Positions 29,757 to 42,100 of a stretch of DNA of 64,000 nucleotides are shown here, one piece after another. The notes below the pieces were generated by a model. It was not told where the DNA came from. It did not search any database and was given only the letters and a program-made list of their open reading frames with translations. Source of the stretch: Apiotrichum sp. Y4204 (lineage: Eukaryota > Basidiomycota > Tremellomycetes > Trichosporonales > Trichosporonaceae); contig JAMYHL010000006.1 of NCBI GenBank assembly GCA_025531455.1, positions 62,001 through 126,000 of the forward strand. Reading direction: 5' to 3'. The position numbers were made by a program, and so were the translations under genes. Each line of letters opens with the position of its first letter. The stretch's first letter is position 1.

Positions 29757-32518
29757 ATGCCCTCCATGATCTCGTCGCCGCCGTCTACGCCCCTCTTTGG
29801 CGGTTTCAGCAGCTTTCCCATGTCTGCGCCCGGCACCCCGGCCCGTGGTCAGAGTCTCGAGCGTACCCGGTCTGTAGGCGGTGGTGGCCTGCGTGGCAAC
29901 GGTCACGGAGGCCACGGACATTCCCGCGGACAGAGCATCTCGGCGATGCCCGGCCCTAACCCCCAGCCGACACACTCGAGGGGACAGAGCTTCTCGACCA
30001 ACATGCCCATGAGCCCGATGAGCCCCTCCCCGGCTATGCGGTCTGAGCTTGCATGGTCGGAGATTCAGAACAGGACGTTCTGCAAGTGGTAGGTTGTTGT
30101 GGGAGACTCGGTCCATGCTGAACTCGACAGGCTCAACACAAAGCTCACAAGCCGCGGCCTCGAGCCCATGTCCTCCCTTGGCAACGACTTCTCGGACGGC
30201 GTAAAGCTGATTCAGGTGGGTGCTGGGAAGCTTTGGACTGATCCACGGTGCTAACATCACTAGCTTCTTGTGAGTTGAGCGCCAGTCTTTGAGACGGCAT
30301 GCCTTGAAAACCCATCTCACATCCAGGAAATTATCTCGGAAACTAGCTTGGGGCGATACACATTGAAACCAAAGATGCGCGTTCAGAAGGCAGAGGTGCG
30401 TTTTCTGTTGGACGAGCTCGACACTGACAATCAGAATGCACAGAAGGCACTCCAGTTCATCCGTGATAGGGGCGTCAAACTAACCAACATCGGTGGGTAC
30501 CTGACTGGTAAAGAATCCCTCTAACCACCTAGGTCCGGAAGATATTGTTGATGGCAATCTGAAGCTCATCCTCGGCATGGTGCGCTGATTTTCCTCGCAT
30601 CCACTGACATCAGATCTGGACCCTCATTCTTCGATTCCAGATTTCTGGCATCACGTATGTGCATACATATGAAATGCGCTCACATTCAGCGAGGAAGGCC
30701 TCTCGGCCCGCGAGGGTTTACTTCTGTGGTGCCAGCGGAAGACAAACCCGTATGATGAGGTCGACGTACAGAACTTCAGGCAAAGCTGGTCGGACGGATT
30801 AGCCTTGTACGCGTATATGTTCTGCTTTTGCTGACATCTAGCTGCGCGATTATCCACCGCCACCGCCCCGAGCTTATTGACTGGGACAAACTCGACAAGC
30901 ATGATCGCCGCGGGAACATGGCACTGGCGTTTAAGGTGGCGGAGGAAAGCCTTGGCATTCCTGTGAGCTCTGGGGTCCAGACTATTCAACTGACATCTTC
31001 AGCGTCTTCTCGAGGTCGACGATGTGTGCGACGTTCCTATTCCTGATGAGCGATCGGTCATGACTTATGTTGCTGAGTTTTTCCACAAGTTTTCCTCTGA
31101 GGGTGGGTCGCCCAGGCTAGGTTTCCCCTGACATCCAGATAAGGCAGAGACAGGTGCCCGTCGCGTTGAGAAGTTCGCCGAGGTCATGCAGAGCGTCTGG
31201 ACCTCCCGTAACGACTTCGAACGCCGTATGGCTGCGCTGTTGAATGCCCTGAACCAGACTCGTGCTGCGTGGGCCTCCGCCTCTCGTCCGACATCCTATC
31301 AGGAGGCCATCGACCATTTGTCCCAGTTTGCGGAATGGAAGAAGACCGACAAGCGAAGCTGGGTGCGGGAGCGGCAAGAGCTTGCGCAGTTGTACAGCAA
31401 CATCCAAACAAAACTCAAGACATATGCGCTCCGCCCGTGGGAACCGAGCCCGGGACTGGGGCTCAACGACCTGCAGGCATCATGGGCGGAGCTCACTACG
31501 GCTGAGGTTGCCCGCAGCCGGGTGATAAACGCGCGAATCCGAGAGTAAGTGTTGAGTAGTGCGAGGAACCGGCTCTGACTATCAGGATTAAGGAGGTTCT
31601 TCGTAAGGAGTTCGCGCACTTGGCCGAGACCTTTATCGAGCATGTGAAGAAGATTGGCCAAGCTATTGGATCCCTCAGAGGGTCGCTTCAGGTGAGCTTC
31701 CCTTGACTTTCATTCGCTAATGAACCAGGACCAGAAGCAGTCGCTGGCGCAACTGTCCGCGGAGCTGCCGGCAATGCGTGCCGCCCTTACTCAGCGTATC
31801 GCGGCCGCTAACCAGCGTTGTGTGGAAGCCAAGGTCGACGAAAACGATTACACCGCGTTCACATATGACGACCTTGAGTTCGAGCTGGAGATCGCTGAGG
31901 ATGGTCTGAGGAAGAAGATTGCTTTTGTCGACAACCAGATGGTTTCGGCGGCCCACACCAACATCACGCCTGCTAAACTGGAGGAGTTTGAGTCGACATT
32001 CAAGCACTTTGACAAGGATGGCACAAACGTCCTCACTGTCTACGAGATGCACTCGGCTTTGGCCTCTCTGGGCATAGTGTACCCAGATGAGGAGGTGGAG
32101 GCCATTTATTACCAGCTGGAATCTCAGTTTGGAAGCCTAACATATGAGGCTTGGCTTACGCTACTGGTAAGTGCCCATACTGATTTGTCACTGACGAGAA
32201 GGTTGAGATTACCAAGGACGACGCCTCGTCAGCAGATCAGCTTCGCGAGGCGTTCCGCGACTTGGCGAGGGACAAGGGTTATGTGACCCAGCTGGACCTC
32301 AAATTTGCCAACCTTCCCTCCGAGACTGTGCGCTTCCTGTCCGAGGTCATGCCCGTTGTCACAGAAGAAGCGCCGGAGGGAGAAGAGCCTAAGGGCAACA
32401 CGAATATTCTAGGTTACGATTGTGAGTTGCTCATTGTGTTCAACGTTGCTTCGTCGGCTGACGTACAGACCATGCTTTCCTTGAGGAGGCCTTCGCGTGG
32501 CGCACAACGGAAGCGTAA
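29757..32518 (+). CDS. AIN1: Alpha-actinin, actin cross-linking protein
   Basis: About 15 exons, roughly 700 residues. An N-terminal ~95-residue Ser/Pro/Gly/His-rich extension precedes two calponin-homology domains: CH1 with [52 protein letters not shown] and [20 protein letters not shown]2 with [40 protein letters not shown] and [14 protein letters not shown]. Next come two spectrin-like helical repeats, each with Trp-containing helices (about 31150-31990), and a C-terminal EF-hand region with [17 protein letters not shown]. This matches fungal alpha-actinin (S. pombe Ain1), which bundles F-actin at the cytokinetic ring. The LL of LIQLLEII is encoded by a 6-nt microexon at 30264-30269. Stop TAA at 32516-32518. 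The EF hands are partly degenerate, so calcium binding is uncertain. Confidence 0.94.
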
Positions 32519-33522
32519 TACGCGCGGTTGTCGTCGCTGCTGGTGCTGCGTGCTGCGCAACTGTGGCCCTTATGAGGCCGTCGCGTCGTCGATCGCATTG
32601 GCACCAGCCATCTTGTTATGTATGACCGTTGATACGATACAAGGATACAAGGGACTTGCAATCGCTTCACTGTCAAGCAAGCTAGTCTCAGTTTGCGGCC
32701 GGGGTTTCATACATTAGCGCTTGTCTCAACCCGGATAGCCCTTTAGTGTGCAGTTTGATGCGTTGTGCACTTGGGGCACTGGGTATTATGTAGAGGTCGT
32801 ATGGATGATGTTGTTCTTGTCGTGTGCTCCATTAGATTTTGTCGATCTTCTTGTCCTGAACGTCCTGAGATTCATGTGGTGCATGTGGGGTGTCGAGCAA
32901 TCGAGTGCTCGAGTGCAACTACCGTTAGCATCTCGGGCATCTCGAAAAGTGCCACACGGTGTGGTCGGAGATATCAATGGCGGCATGTGCATGCTGCCCA
33001 GGTGGGATCCCCCGAGAAGCGGGGTAAATCCGGGGTATAACAACCGCCGACGAGGTTGGGCAGCTCTGGATGACGCGCCTGCGAGAAAAAAAAAGGGTGT
33101 GTGGGTGCGGGGAGGACCCGGCGCAGCCGAGTGTGCAGTTCACTGCACTGCAAATGAACTGTCAATCACAGTGTGTTTGCACCCCCCTCCTTTTGACCCT
33201 GGCACCCTGGCTGGCATGGCTGGCTCGCTAGCGCTGGCTGGTGCTGTGCGCTGTGCGTGCTGTGGGCCACCCAAACGCCACGCCAGCACAGCCAGCGTAC
33301 ACACACGCCCCCACCACCCCACATACACACACACCACTCGACACGGTGAGCGGGGGAGTGCAGCACCGCTAGTGTCGCCGTCGTCGTCGTCGTTTACTTT
33401 TCGACATTATACACACTTTCTTACAACCAAACACCTTGCGTTTCTCTCCCTCTCTTCCCATCCACATCCCTCTCACCGTCTCTCTTCGTCCCCTTCACCC
33501 CGCATTCTAGAAAAGATCAATC
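32519..33522. promoter_or_regulatory. Intergenic region with CT-rich leader of the cofilin gene
   Basis: 1.0 kb. Contains an A-run (about 33086), CA-rich stretches (33290-33345) and a CT-rich leader (33400-33520) before the cofilin ATG. No gene recognised. Confidence 0.4.
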
Positions 33523-34804
33523 ATGGTAAGCACGATAGCCGAGAGCGGGCAACAACATGCCGCTCAAGAGCAGACGACAGCCCCTAGCCGCAAGATGCTG
33601 ACCCCCGCAGTCGTCCGGTGTCAAGCCCGTACGTGTTTGGTTTGGTGATCGCCCTGCTCGTCATACTGACCTAGATCCGAATCTTCCTCGCTCTTACAAC
33701 ACCTCTGGCTCCCACCCTCCATCACCACGCCTTCATGATGCTCCGCCGAACGCACGACCGACATGACACCACATCAACTTACGCTGCCCCCATCTGTTCA
33801 CCACTGTCTGTCCAAACGCCGATGCTTGACATGGCGCTCGCCTTTCTTTGCGCTTGCCTCTTGGCCTTGGATGCGCTCCATTCCGCACACCCGCTTCCGC
33901 CTTTACATCGGCGCGTGCACTCGTCCCCATGCCCCGTCTCGTTTCGCGATCACGGATACCTTGCGCGGCCACACTTGCACCTTTGAACCCGCCATCCACA
34001 CTGCTCCCCGCTCGCCTCTCTCACTCTGAACTCATCTCGTGTGCATCAATCTCGCATCTCACGACGTACAACAAACAGTCCCATGAGTGCATGGAGAAGT
34101 TCCAGGAGCTCAAGACCGGCAAGAAGCTGGCTTACGTCCTCTACGGTATCGCCGACGACAAGAAGTCGATCATTGTCATCAAGACGTCGGAGAACCACGA
34201 CTTTGAGGAGTTTGTCGCCCAGCTTCCGGAGAAGGAGTGCAGGTGGGCCGTCTACGACTTCCAGTACGAGCTCCCCGGGGGCGAGGGTATCCGCAACAAG
34301 CTTGTCTTTGTTCAGTGGTGAGTACGGGAGAAGTGAGATGCCCTGCGCGGTTGTGTGTCCGCTGTGTCCACCGTGTCCGGGCAGCAATCACATGTGACAC
34401 GCCTCGTCGTGGAATCACAGGTTTGCCTTTGACACAGCGCCGCTGCGAACCCCATTGTTGCAGCCACAGCATCATGCGACATCTTCAGTCTACAGCCACT
34501 GCAAGAAGCGCAGTGTAACAATACACCCATGTGGCGACGAACAACTCTGAAGGATGGCCACATCCCTGGCTCGAATGCATGGCACTGACCAACACAGGTC
34601 GCCCGACGAGGCCAACGTCCGCAACAAGATGATCTACGCCGCGTCCAAGGATGCTCTCCACCGCCGCCTCGAGGGCATCCACATTGACGTCCAGGCCACA
34701 GACTACTCGGAGATCACCAAGGAGGCCCGTACGTGTAGCTTGTTTTCCGCAGTTGAGCCAAGACACTAACACCTCTAGTCCTTGAGAAGGCCATGCGTCG
34801 GTAA
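33523..34804 (+). CDS. COF1: Cofilin, actin-depolymerising factor
   Basis: Five exons: 33523-33525 (the ATG alone), 33611-33628 (18 nt), 34079-34317, 34598-34728 and 34779-34804, giving 138 aa. The sequence runs [36 protein letters not shown], then [40 protein letters not shown] and [20 protein letters not shown]. This is the ADF/cofilin fold with the WSPD element and the KDALHRRL actin-binding helix. The N-terminal MSSGV includes the Ser that is inhibited by phosphorylation in many cofilins. Intron 2 (33629-34078) is 450 nt, far longer than the other introns here. Cofilin severs F-actin; it lies directly downstream of another actin-binding gene, alpha-actinin. Confidence 0.96.
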
Positions 34805-35519
34805 ATTGATCAATGCGAAACGTGCGAGCAGACCACACCTGTTATCAAGATACCAAGCTAGCCAACAAGCTCTGCAGGACGCCCTCGTCTGGTAGTTCTT
34901 CCCCCTTTGTCCCCCTTCCCTCCTGCTTTCCAACCTGCTAAGCAACCACAAATATAACGTCTAGGCCTTGACTACGCCCCAGCGACGCGCCTGCACGCAG
35001 TGGCATGTAACGAGATGTTCTGGCCGGTCGGATTGATGACAATGACTGATCGAGTCAATGGCTGCACTCGGAGCTTCATAAACTGACATTTGATCACCTT
35101 GGAATGATTCAAAGCTGCTCGGTCAAGGCTTGCGGTGTTGGCTTGGTGCTCGCCGGTTAAGCTCGAAGATTATGGTCACTGCGACATTCTGAGGGTCCCC
35201 AGCGCTCACCAACTGAATTGCACCTGCTCCATGGTTCCAACACACCCTTCCAATTGAACTATACACTCACAAAGCCCTGTGAAATGGAAAGAAAGTAGAA
35301 ACTAAGCTATATACATGCGGTGGCCACCGATAGCCATCACGTTCTGGGTGTTTTCTTCTTGCGGTCGGAAACGGGAGTGCGAACATACAGATTTTACCTA
35401 ATTACAATATGAAGAAGCCGGAATGTATGCCAAAACGGGATGTAATGATACTGTTACTATGCTGATCCATCGGATGACGGAACTCGAAACGTTGAGAGAC
35501 GAAAATGTCACGAACAAAA
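34805..35519. other. Convergent 3' region
   Basis: 715 bp between the cofilin stop and the OPT stop; 3' UTRs of both expected. No coding exon recognised. Confidence 0.4.
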
Positions 35520-38500
35520 CTAGACTTTCCCTGCAAGTGTCAATGGGGGACCGAACAGCGGAAACGTAGTTGTACGCACATGTTTCTGGCCCAAAACCAC
35601 CGGGGGGCGTCGGTGTAACTGATGTGCCCATCCAGTCCTTGGCTGCAAACGTTCAGGAATTGCTCTGCACATTGTAGCAAGAAAACTCACTGTTCCGGTA
35701 GACGGTGTTGCCCCACCAGTTCAATTTGGCATTGGGTAGCTTGAGAGTCACGAAGACGAAAATAGCAGCCAACATTGTACCGACATCGAGTGCCGCACTC
35801 AAGACATAGTTGTACTTGGACCACCAGGCGAAGTGGTAGCGACGAATCCAGTACTGGAAAATGAAGCCGAAGACGAGGAAACTCGATATGTTGATACCGG
35901 TCGCGGGCGGCGTGAAAATGGCCACACAGAAAATGAGAGTCACGTTGATGTTGCGTAGGAACGACTTGGGATACTTGCGACACCACAACCAGAAAGGCAC
36001 TGGGAGGACAGCGCCAACGAGCAACATGTAAAGTTGAGGGTTGTAAATGCCACCTTTGCTAAAGAGTCGCTCGGGTCCGATAAGACCCCAGATAATCGAA
36101 GCCGCAAAGCCGACTCGCTGCGACGAACAAGTGAGGTAATCCTTTTGGCGGTACGTGCAGATGTCCGGGATGGTGGCGAACATCCACTCCTTGACACCAA
36201 CTTGGACAAGGGTGCAGATTGCACAAGCCGACATTTGTGCAAAGAACATTGACCGCGGGGGAATCTTCATGTAATGACCGGCCTTCATGTCCTTGGAAAA
36301 TTCCATTGCCGAGCCCAGGGTTGCGACGCAGAAGGTCTTGAAGATCATACCGGACAAGGGTCGACCCTGGAAAATGTATCCCGGAATAAGCTCGGCGATT
36401 AAGTTGATAGACGGCCGAAGGTTGGATAGGGCGTACATGATGCAGGCCGGAAGAATGTAGATAAACGCCAGGAGGAGGGAGACAAGGTAACCCCATACTG
36501 GCAGATGGGTAGGAAATACCTCGACGGTGATAAGGCCCAGAATGACGAATATGGTCAGCGACAGAAGATACCACCACTGTGGAATCTCTGGGTAAGCCTT
36601 CATGAGCCGCATGTGAATGTCCTCGGGCTCAGTCGACGCCTTCTTGACGGTAGCCACAATTCGAGGACCATGAACCAGAGCGGTATACACAATGAGGGAC
36701 GTCACAAGGGCATACGCCAACATGTAGGTCATCGTAAATGACGCGGTCAGGTATACGGGCGAGTATTGGGCGTAGGCAGTTGTGTTGAGCGTGTAACCAC
36801 TTGTAAGGACATTGGACACATTGAAAACGTTGCCAAATCGGTCCGCAGCCTGGAGAGACGAAATCGGGACGTATTGTGTGTACCACGCCTGTATGATCAG
36901 CAATGTCGCGAACTGTAAACGTACGTTTGTGTAGTAGATAATTGGCACAACAACCCAGTAAAACAACACAAAACCAATGGCAACGTTGACTTGTGCCCAC
37001 CAAGGCGCGGCGAGAGGCGATCCAATCCAAGCAATCTGAGCCCAATCGAATGTGAGGAAGCCCATGCCAAGGCCAGTACTAACACCGAACAACTGGTTCA
37101 CAACATTACTGTCCGGGAAAATCCAACAAACCCAGGAGAAGTACGACAGCGCGGTGAACAGGAAGCCTGGATATTAGTTTTCCCTCAAGATAATGAAACT
37201 CGGCGGGCACTCACCGGGCAGGAAGTAATAGGCGAACGCCAGACTTGTGAAGAGCGTGAAGAACCTCAAGCGCGTCATGCTGCCTGCGCCGGCATCTGCC
37301 TCGGCATGCAAAGTGTTAATGTTCGTGGTGGACACGAGCACGCCGGGCCAAATCATCGAGGCAGGCCAAACCACAAATTGACGCGCAATACCGGCCATAG
37401 ACAGCCCAATCAATTGGGACGTAAGACCGTAAAGGAAGTTGAACACTACCGAGAGTGGCTTGTGGTAGAACTTGTCACTAATAACGATCGTGTTCAATGC
37501 GTATGGCGCCGCGATCGAAACGTTCGCCATCATCATGATGATTGTATGTTCCTTGACATTGAAAGGGCAGGGGTTGAGGCTGAATTTCCGTCCGCCAAGC
37601 CATCGAGGTAATGTCCATTCGCGCATTGGCAGACACCAGGCGAAGAAACGGCCAATAGGGTAAGCGACGACCTGAACGACAAGTAGAGGCAGATTAGGAC
37701 TGGGGTTGCGGAACAGGAAAAACACGTTTGTTCCTCCAGCAGCTGCGCAGAGGAAAATACCAATGAGCCAAGAACGTAAGGTGAGGGCCGGCATGTCGGG
37801 GTCGTCAATGTTCGACACCGACGCGCGAACTTCCGCGTAGGGACTGTCCTCGTCCATCCAATCGAGTGTATCGTCTGGGTCTGTGGATGACTTCAACTCG
37901 CCACCGACACCGTCACCCCAAGTGGTAGCTCCGTCGGGTACCGTCGCATCGCCAGTCAATTCCGTCATACGGCTCTGTATGGTGTGAGGGCGATACTGCG
38001 ACTCGGTTTCGTCTGTCCCGTCGGTCCAATCGGACATCATCGTTGACGGCCGTCCTGTTGACGGTCGCCCTGTTGATGGTCGTCCCGTTGATGGACGTCC
38101 AGTCGATGGTCGAGCCGATGATTTTCCGGTGTTGAGTCGGGACATACGCATAAAGCGGCCACCGAGGTTGCCGAACAGGTGGTTTCCAGTCCCAGGACCA
38201 TCAGACGCTTCTGTCGACAGAGTATCCGCGGTATCTGGGGGCACCTTGTCGGAGTTGAGCGGTAGTACCTCGGTTGAGCCGTATGTATGCCGTTGTCGCA
38301 GCCCACCGAGTGAAAAGGCAAAAACACCGTTGTTTAGATTGTCTCGTCCACTATATGGAGGCGGGTGCGATGTGTTGTATCTTCTCCCCTCCTCAAACGT
38401 GTAACCAGTGACCGAAGCAGGCTCCATCATATTGTGCTCGGCGTCAAATGAAGACACCGGAGTATCCGCTAATGTCCCCGAGGAAGTGGTGTCACTTGGT

Positions 38501-39156
38501 CCCTTTGGAGCGGTCGGTGGCCGCTGGAAGGCGAATACGCCGGCGACAGACTCCTGGCTGAGGCCCACTGGCTCCTGTTCGGCGGTTCTCGCCTCCACAC
38601 CAGAGCGAGAAGCATGGTCTGGCCGATCTGCTGGCTCAAAACGCACTTCTCGTTGGGTACCGGTATCGCCGCGAACGGGCAGCGTAATGGAGGCAGGTGA
38701 CGCGGATCTGTCTGAGGTCCTGACTGTTGCCGCGTTTCCAAACGCGTAGTCGTGAGCGTGAAGATCCCGAGGCTTCGCAGTCTCATCTGCCGAGGGTGTG
38801 TCCTGCGGTGGTAATAATGGAGGTTGTTCTCGCCGTGTGAATGATGGTCGGACCTGGGAAGAGAGGATGGAAACCGGATGCAACTCGATCCCTTTGTCGT
38901 CCTCGTCGTCGTCTGATCCCAATTCACTGGACGCATCGGAGTCGGCTCCCGCAAACGCGAATGGTGATGGAGTTATAACCCCAATGCCTGGTGAGGGTAT
39001 TGGCGCGTCATCGCCCTCAGCTGTCGACGTCAGGGGAGCGGCTCGTAGCAAATCTTGGCTCGCATCATTAACGGTCGTTCCGGTCGATTCTGTGGGGGAA
39101 GCCGGATTTGAAGGGGGTGGCGACGGCCCTGGACTGGAGGACGGTAACATGACCAC
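35520..39156 (-). CDS. OPT-family oligopeptide transporter with a long N-terminal extension
   Basis: Four exons, about 1,160 aa. The first ~440 residues are hydrophilic, Ser/Pro/Thr-rich and probably cytosolic, with five RPSTG repeats (about 38043-38112). The membrane part starts near LRSWLIGIFLCAA and has many transmembrane segments. Family marks are NPCPFNVKEHTIIMMMANVS (usual NPG is changed to NPC), ISDKFY, FVVWPASMIWPGVLV, GHYMKIPPRSMFFAQ, DICTYRQKDYLTCSSQRVGF and IIWGLIGPERLFSKGGIY. The last two tiny exons restore the conserved end LNWWGNTVYRNTKDWMG ... GGFGPETWKV; without them the protein would read into intron sequence. OPT proteins are proton-coupled importers of oligopeptides or metal-peptide conjugates in the plasma membrane. 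The substrate is not predictable. Intron 1 sits at 37215/37171 after YYFLPG. Confidence 0.95.
38043..38112 (-). repeat. 15-bp coding minisatellite (RPSTG)n in the OPT N-terminus
   Basis: Five tandem 15-bp units encode RPSTG repeats in the OPT N-terminal extension. The repeats differ mainly at silent positions, so the protein repeat is older than the most recent DNA copying. Confidence 0.85.
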
Positions 39157-42100
39157 AAGTTTCCGAGGAAGGCGTCTTGAGAGTTGAGTCCGACGCGCGG
39201 GGTGTGCGGAAACACCGATGGACGCCGAAGAGGAAAAGCGACGCGATTAGAAGTTGATAAAAACCTTGTGCAAGGTGAATGGTAGTATGCGCAACGATGC
39301 ACGTGTCGATACTGCCACTCGGCGACCTGCAAGAACGATGTGCAGGCTACTGGAAGCGATGGCGAGCGACGTGTTGAGACCCAATGGCAAAACCTCGACG
39401 ACAGGCAGGGATCGATGGCCTCTGTAAAGCCTCCTCAGCGGCGACCTTCTGAAAGAGGTGCTGGAGGCTTTGCGAACGCGCTCGATGGAGGGGCAACCAG
39501 TCTGCGTGAGGTTGTGGTCGAGGAGTGTGTTGTGGAAAGATGATGGATAAGAGTGTGGAGGATGCAACGACGAGGAACACGATACCGTGAGGTACGAGGG
39601 AACTGCGAGAGCGGAGAGAGGCAGGATGGCTCCGGGTGCTCGGGAGGTTGCAGGCTTGCACGAGGCAAAGGATGCAGGGGTGGTACGGGTGGTAGATGGC
39701 CCAGGCGCAGAGGGGCGGAGCCTAGCACAGGATGAGGAGGGTTATGGGTGTTCAAGGTTTTGATGCACCACAGCCGAGCCAAAAAAATAATAATAAAAAA
39801 ATCCCACAATCACGGAAGAGTGTTTAGAAAGGAGCCTGAAAGAGCAGAGGAAGAAAAATAAAAATTAAATAAAAAAGAACAGAAAATGAGGGAAAAGGGC
39901 AAGGCGAGACCCAAAAGCTCTTTGGCAAAGCTACCGCTCGAGTGCAGTGTCGCACAAGAAAGCAATGTCGGAGGCACGCGACGGTAAAGAACAGGGCCTG
40001 AACGCGGAGACGAGTGTTCGGTCGGCGAGAGCTGGGGCAAAGGTTTTCGGAGCGAGATAGACGATGGCCGACGATGGTGGATGGCGGAGATGGCAACCGA
40101 CAGAGTCCAGAGAACGAAAAGGGGAAGGCCAGAATGGAAGGGTCGACAGGTGGGGGCTCAGAGGTTCAGAGCCTTCAGAGCGCTCCAGAGCAGAGGCTTT
40201 TCCAGATGCCAGGGAGCCAAAGACAGGAGTCAGGGGCCAGGGGCAAAGGAAGGCCGAGGCGCCGAGGCGAATTCCGGGGCTACACCGCAAGAAAGGAACC
40301 GTGTACGTACAATGCCGATCGCGCCAGTTCACTTTCTGCTCCCGATTGAACTTTAATACTCCGTCTACAATAAAATGACAGGAGCACCGAGAGGACAGCG
40401 GTCGGGACAATACAACGGGGGCTTTGAGACGGTGGTGCAGGTGACGATAGTGGTGGTGGGAATGTTCCAGCTCAGAGTGGAGGAACAGATCTTGTCCTAA
40501 ATGGGGGCTGGTACACACGAGTTACCGAGATTCGGAAGCAGGGAGGATAGAACCTGGTCGTCTGATGGGATTGGCGGTGATGACAGTGGCGGAGATGGAG
40601 ATGGTGATGGAGATGGTGATGGAGATGGTGATGAAGATCGGACTAGGTATGATGATGACACTACAATTCTGCAGGAACACAATCAAAGAAAGTTTGTTCC
40701 TGGCCGAGTTGAATTGAGCACAGAACACGCCGTGTCCAGCAATCCCTGTCGAGCAAGCTTAACCACTCGAGCTAGCCGCTGGAGAAGTTCTGGTACTGCT
40801 ATATACTCTGCACTACGCAGAGCTGCAGGAAGGGTCACAGATCAACCGGGAAGAATAGGAAGAAGAAGCTTTGCGTTCAAACTTGCCGTGGAGATGCCCT
40901 GGGCCTTATGTATCCAAGATCCGGAGGGCAGAGATCCAGAGATCCTCCTCCCACCCTCCTTGTTGTCGACCATCGTCCTGGTCTTGCCTCGCTGGATCGC
41001 TGGGCTTGTCTCGCCGATGATGATGAGGGGCTCGCACTTCACGCCTCTTTGCTTGGCAGCGTGATCCTGCCGAGTAAAATCACCCCATCTCTCACGGGCT
41101 GCCGCTCTGTGGCGGAATCGCGGAATTGCGGACTTGATTGATGCCATGAGGAGGAAATGTTCTGAAGCCACAGGAACGAGTGATGCCGTGCATACCGCGC
41201 AGCTAGCGCAGCTCAACCTGTGATCTGTGACCCTGGTTGAGTGTCCAGTCCTTTGGGACAGTAACTTTGAACTCTTTCATTTCTCAGACCTCAAACATGC
41301 TTCTCCGCATGTGCCTCTCCGTCCCGTCGCCCAAAACGGACTGTTTCTCGTTCCACTGGTGTTCCAGTTCTGTATCTTCGGACTATTGTTCTCTCTATAT
41401 CCCGGTGCCTTCTGTCTCTTCCGGACAGTCATGCGGCTTTCTCCCAGAGAACAGAGTCGGAGGTCGACGCTCTTGACACAACGAGCAGCTACCTAGAAGC
41501 GACAAGTTTCATCCGCTGGATGCATTCCTCTCCCCTAATGGAAGATCTCTGATTGCAATCAAACAAGCTGGGGAATGGAAAAAGAAGAAGGTCGAGCTGG
41601 AGGTTCAGTGCAAGGGGGAGACCGAGCGGAAGGGGCGAGGGGAGTGCGCGAGAGGGCCAAACATCAACGCTCCACACAATTCCCAAGACGCCCGGTCCAA
41701 GGGGATCCAGTTCGGCCAGTTCCCGGGTGTTACTTTGGAGAGACCTGCAGATCAGCAGTACCAGGACAAGTTCCTGATCGCGCAAGTGAACGGGTCATCA
41801 GGTCATGCAAGTCATGCAAGAGAACTCTTGCGGGGAAGAGGCGGTCAGTGTTGCGGGGAGGCAATCCGTAACTTGACCCCATTTCCTCGAATTACCGTAT
41901 ATTCTCACTTTCGATATCCGCACACGTTGAGGACCGCATGAAGTGCCCGATATGGTATAGGGTGATATGGTGTCCCCATACGCGTCATACACGCCGCAAA
42001 GGCGCAGGAAGTTGTTTATCATACCGCGGAGCACGGTGACAACGCCTGATGTTACCGCCCTAGCCAGCCAGCATCACCTTACATACCGGGTTACCACCTG

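Noticed and set aside
40501..41064. 187-residue frame starting MGAGTHELPRFG
   Set aside because: Its coding-like part is a GATGGA minisatellite and the rest has no domain; kept as noncoding repeat.
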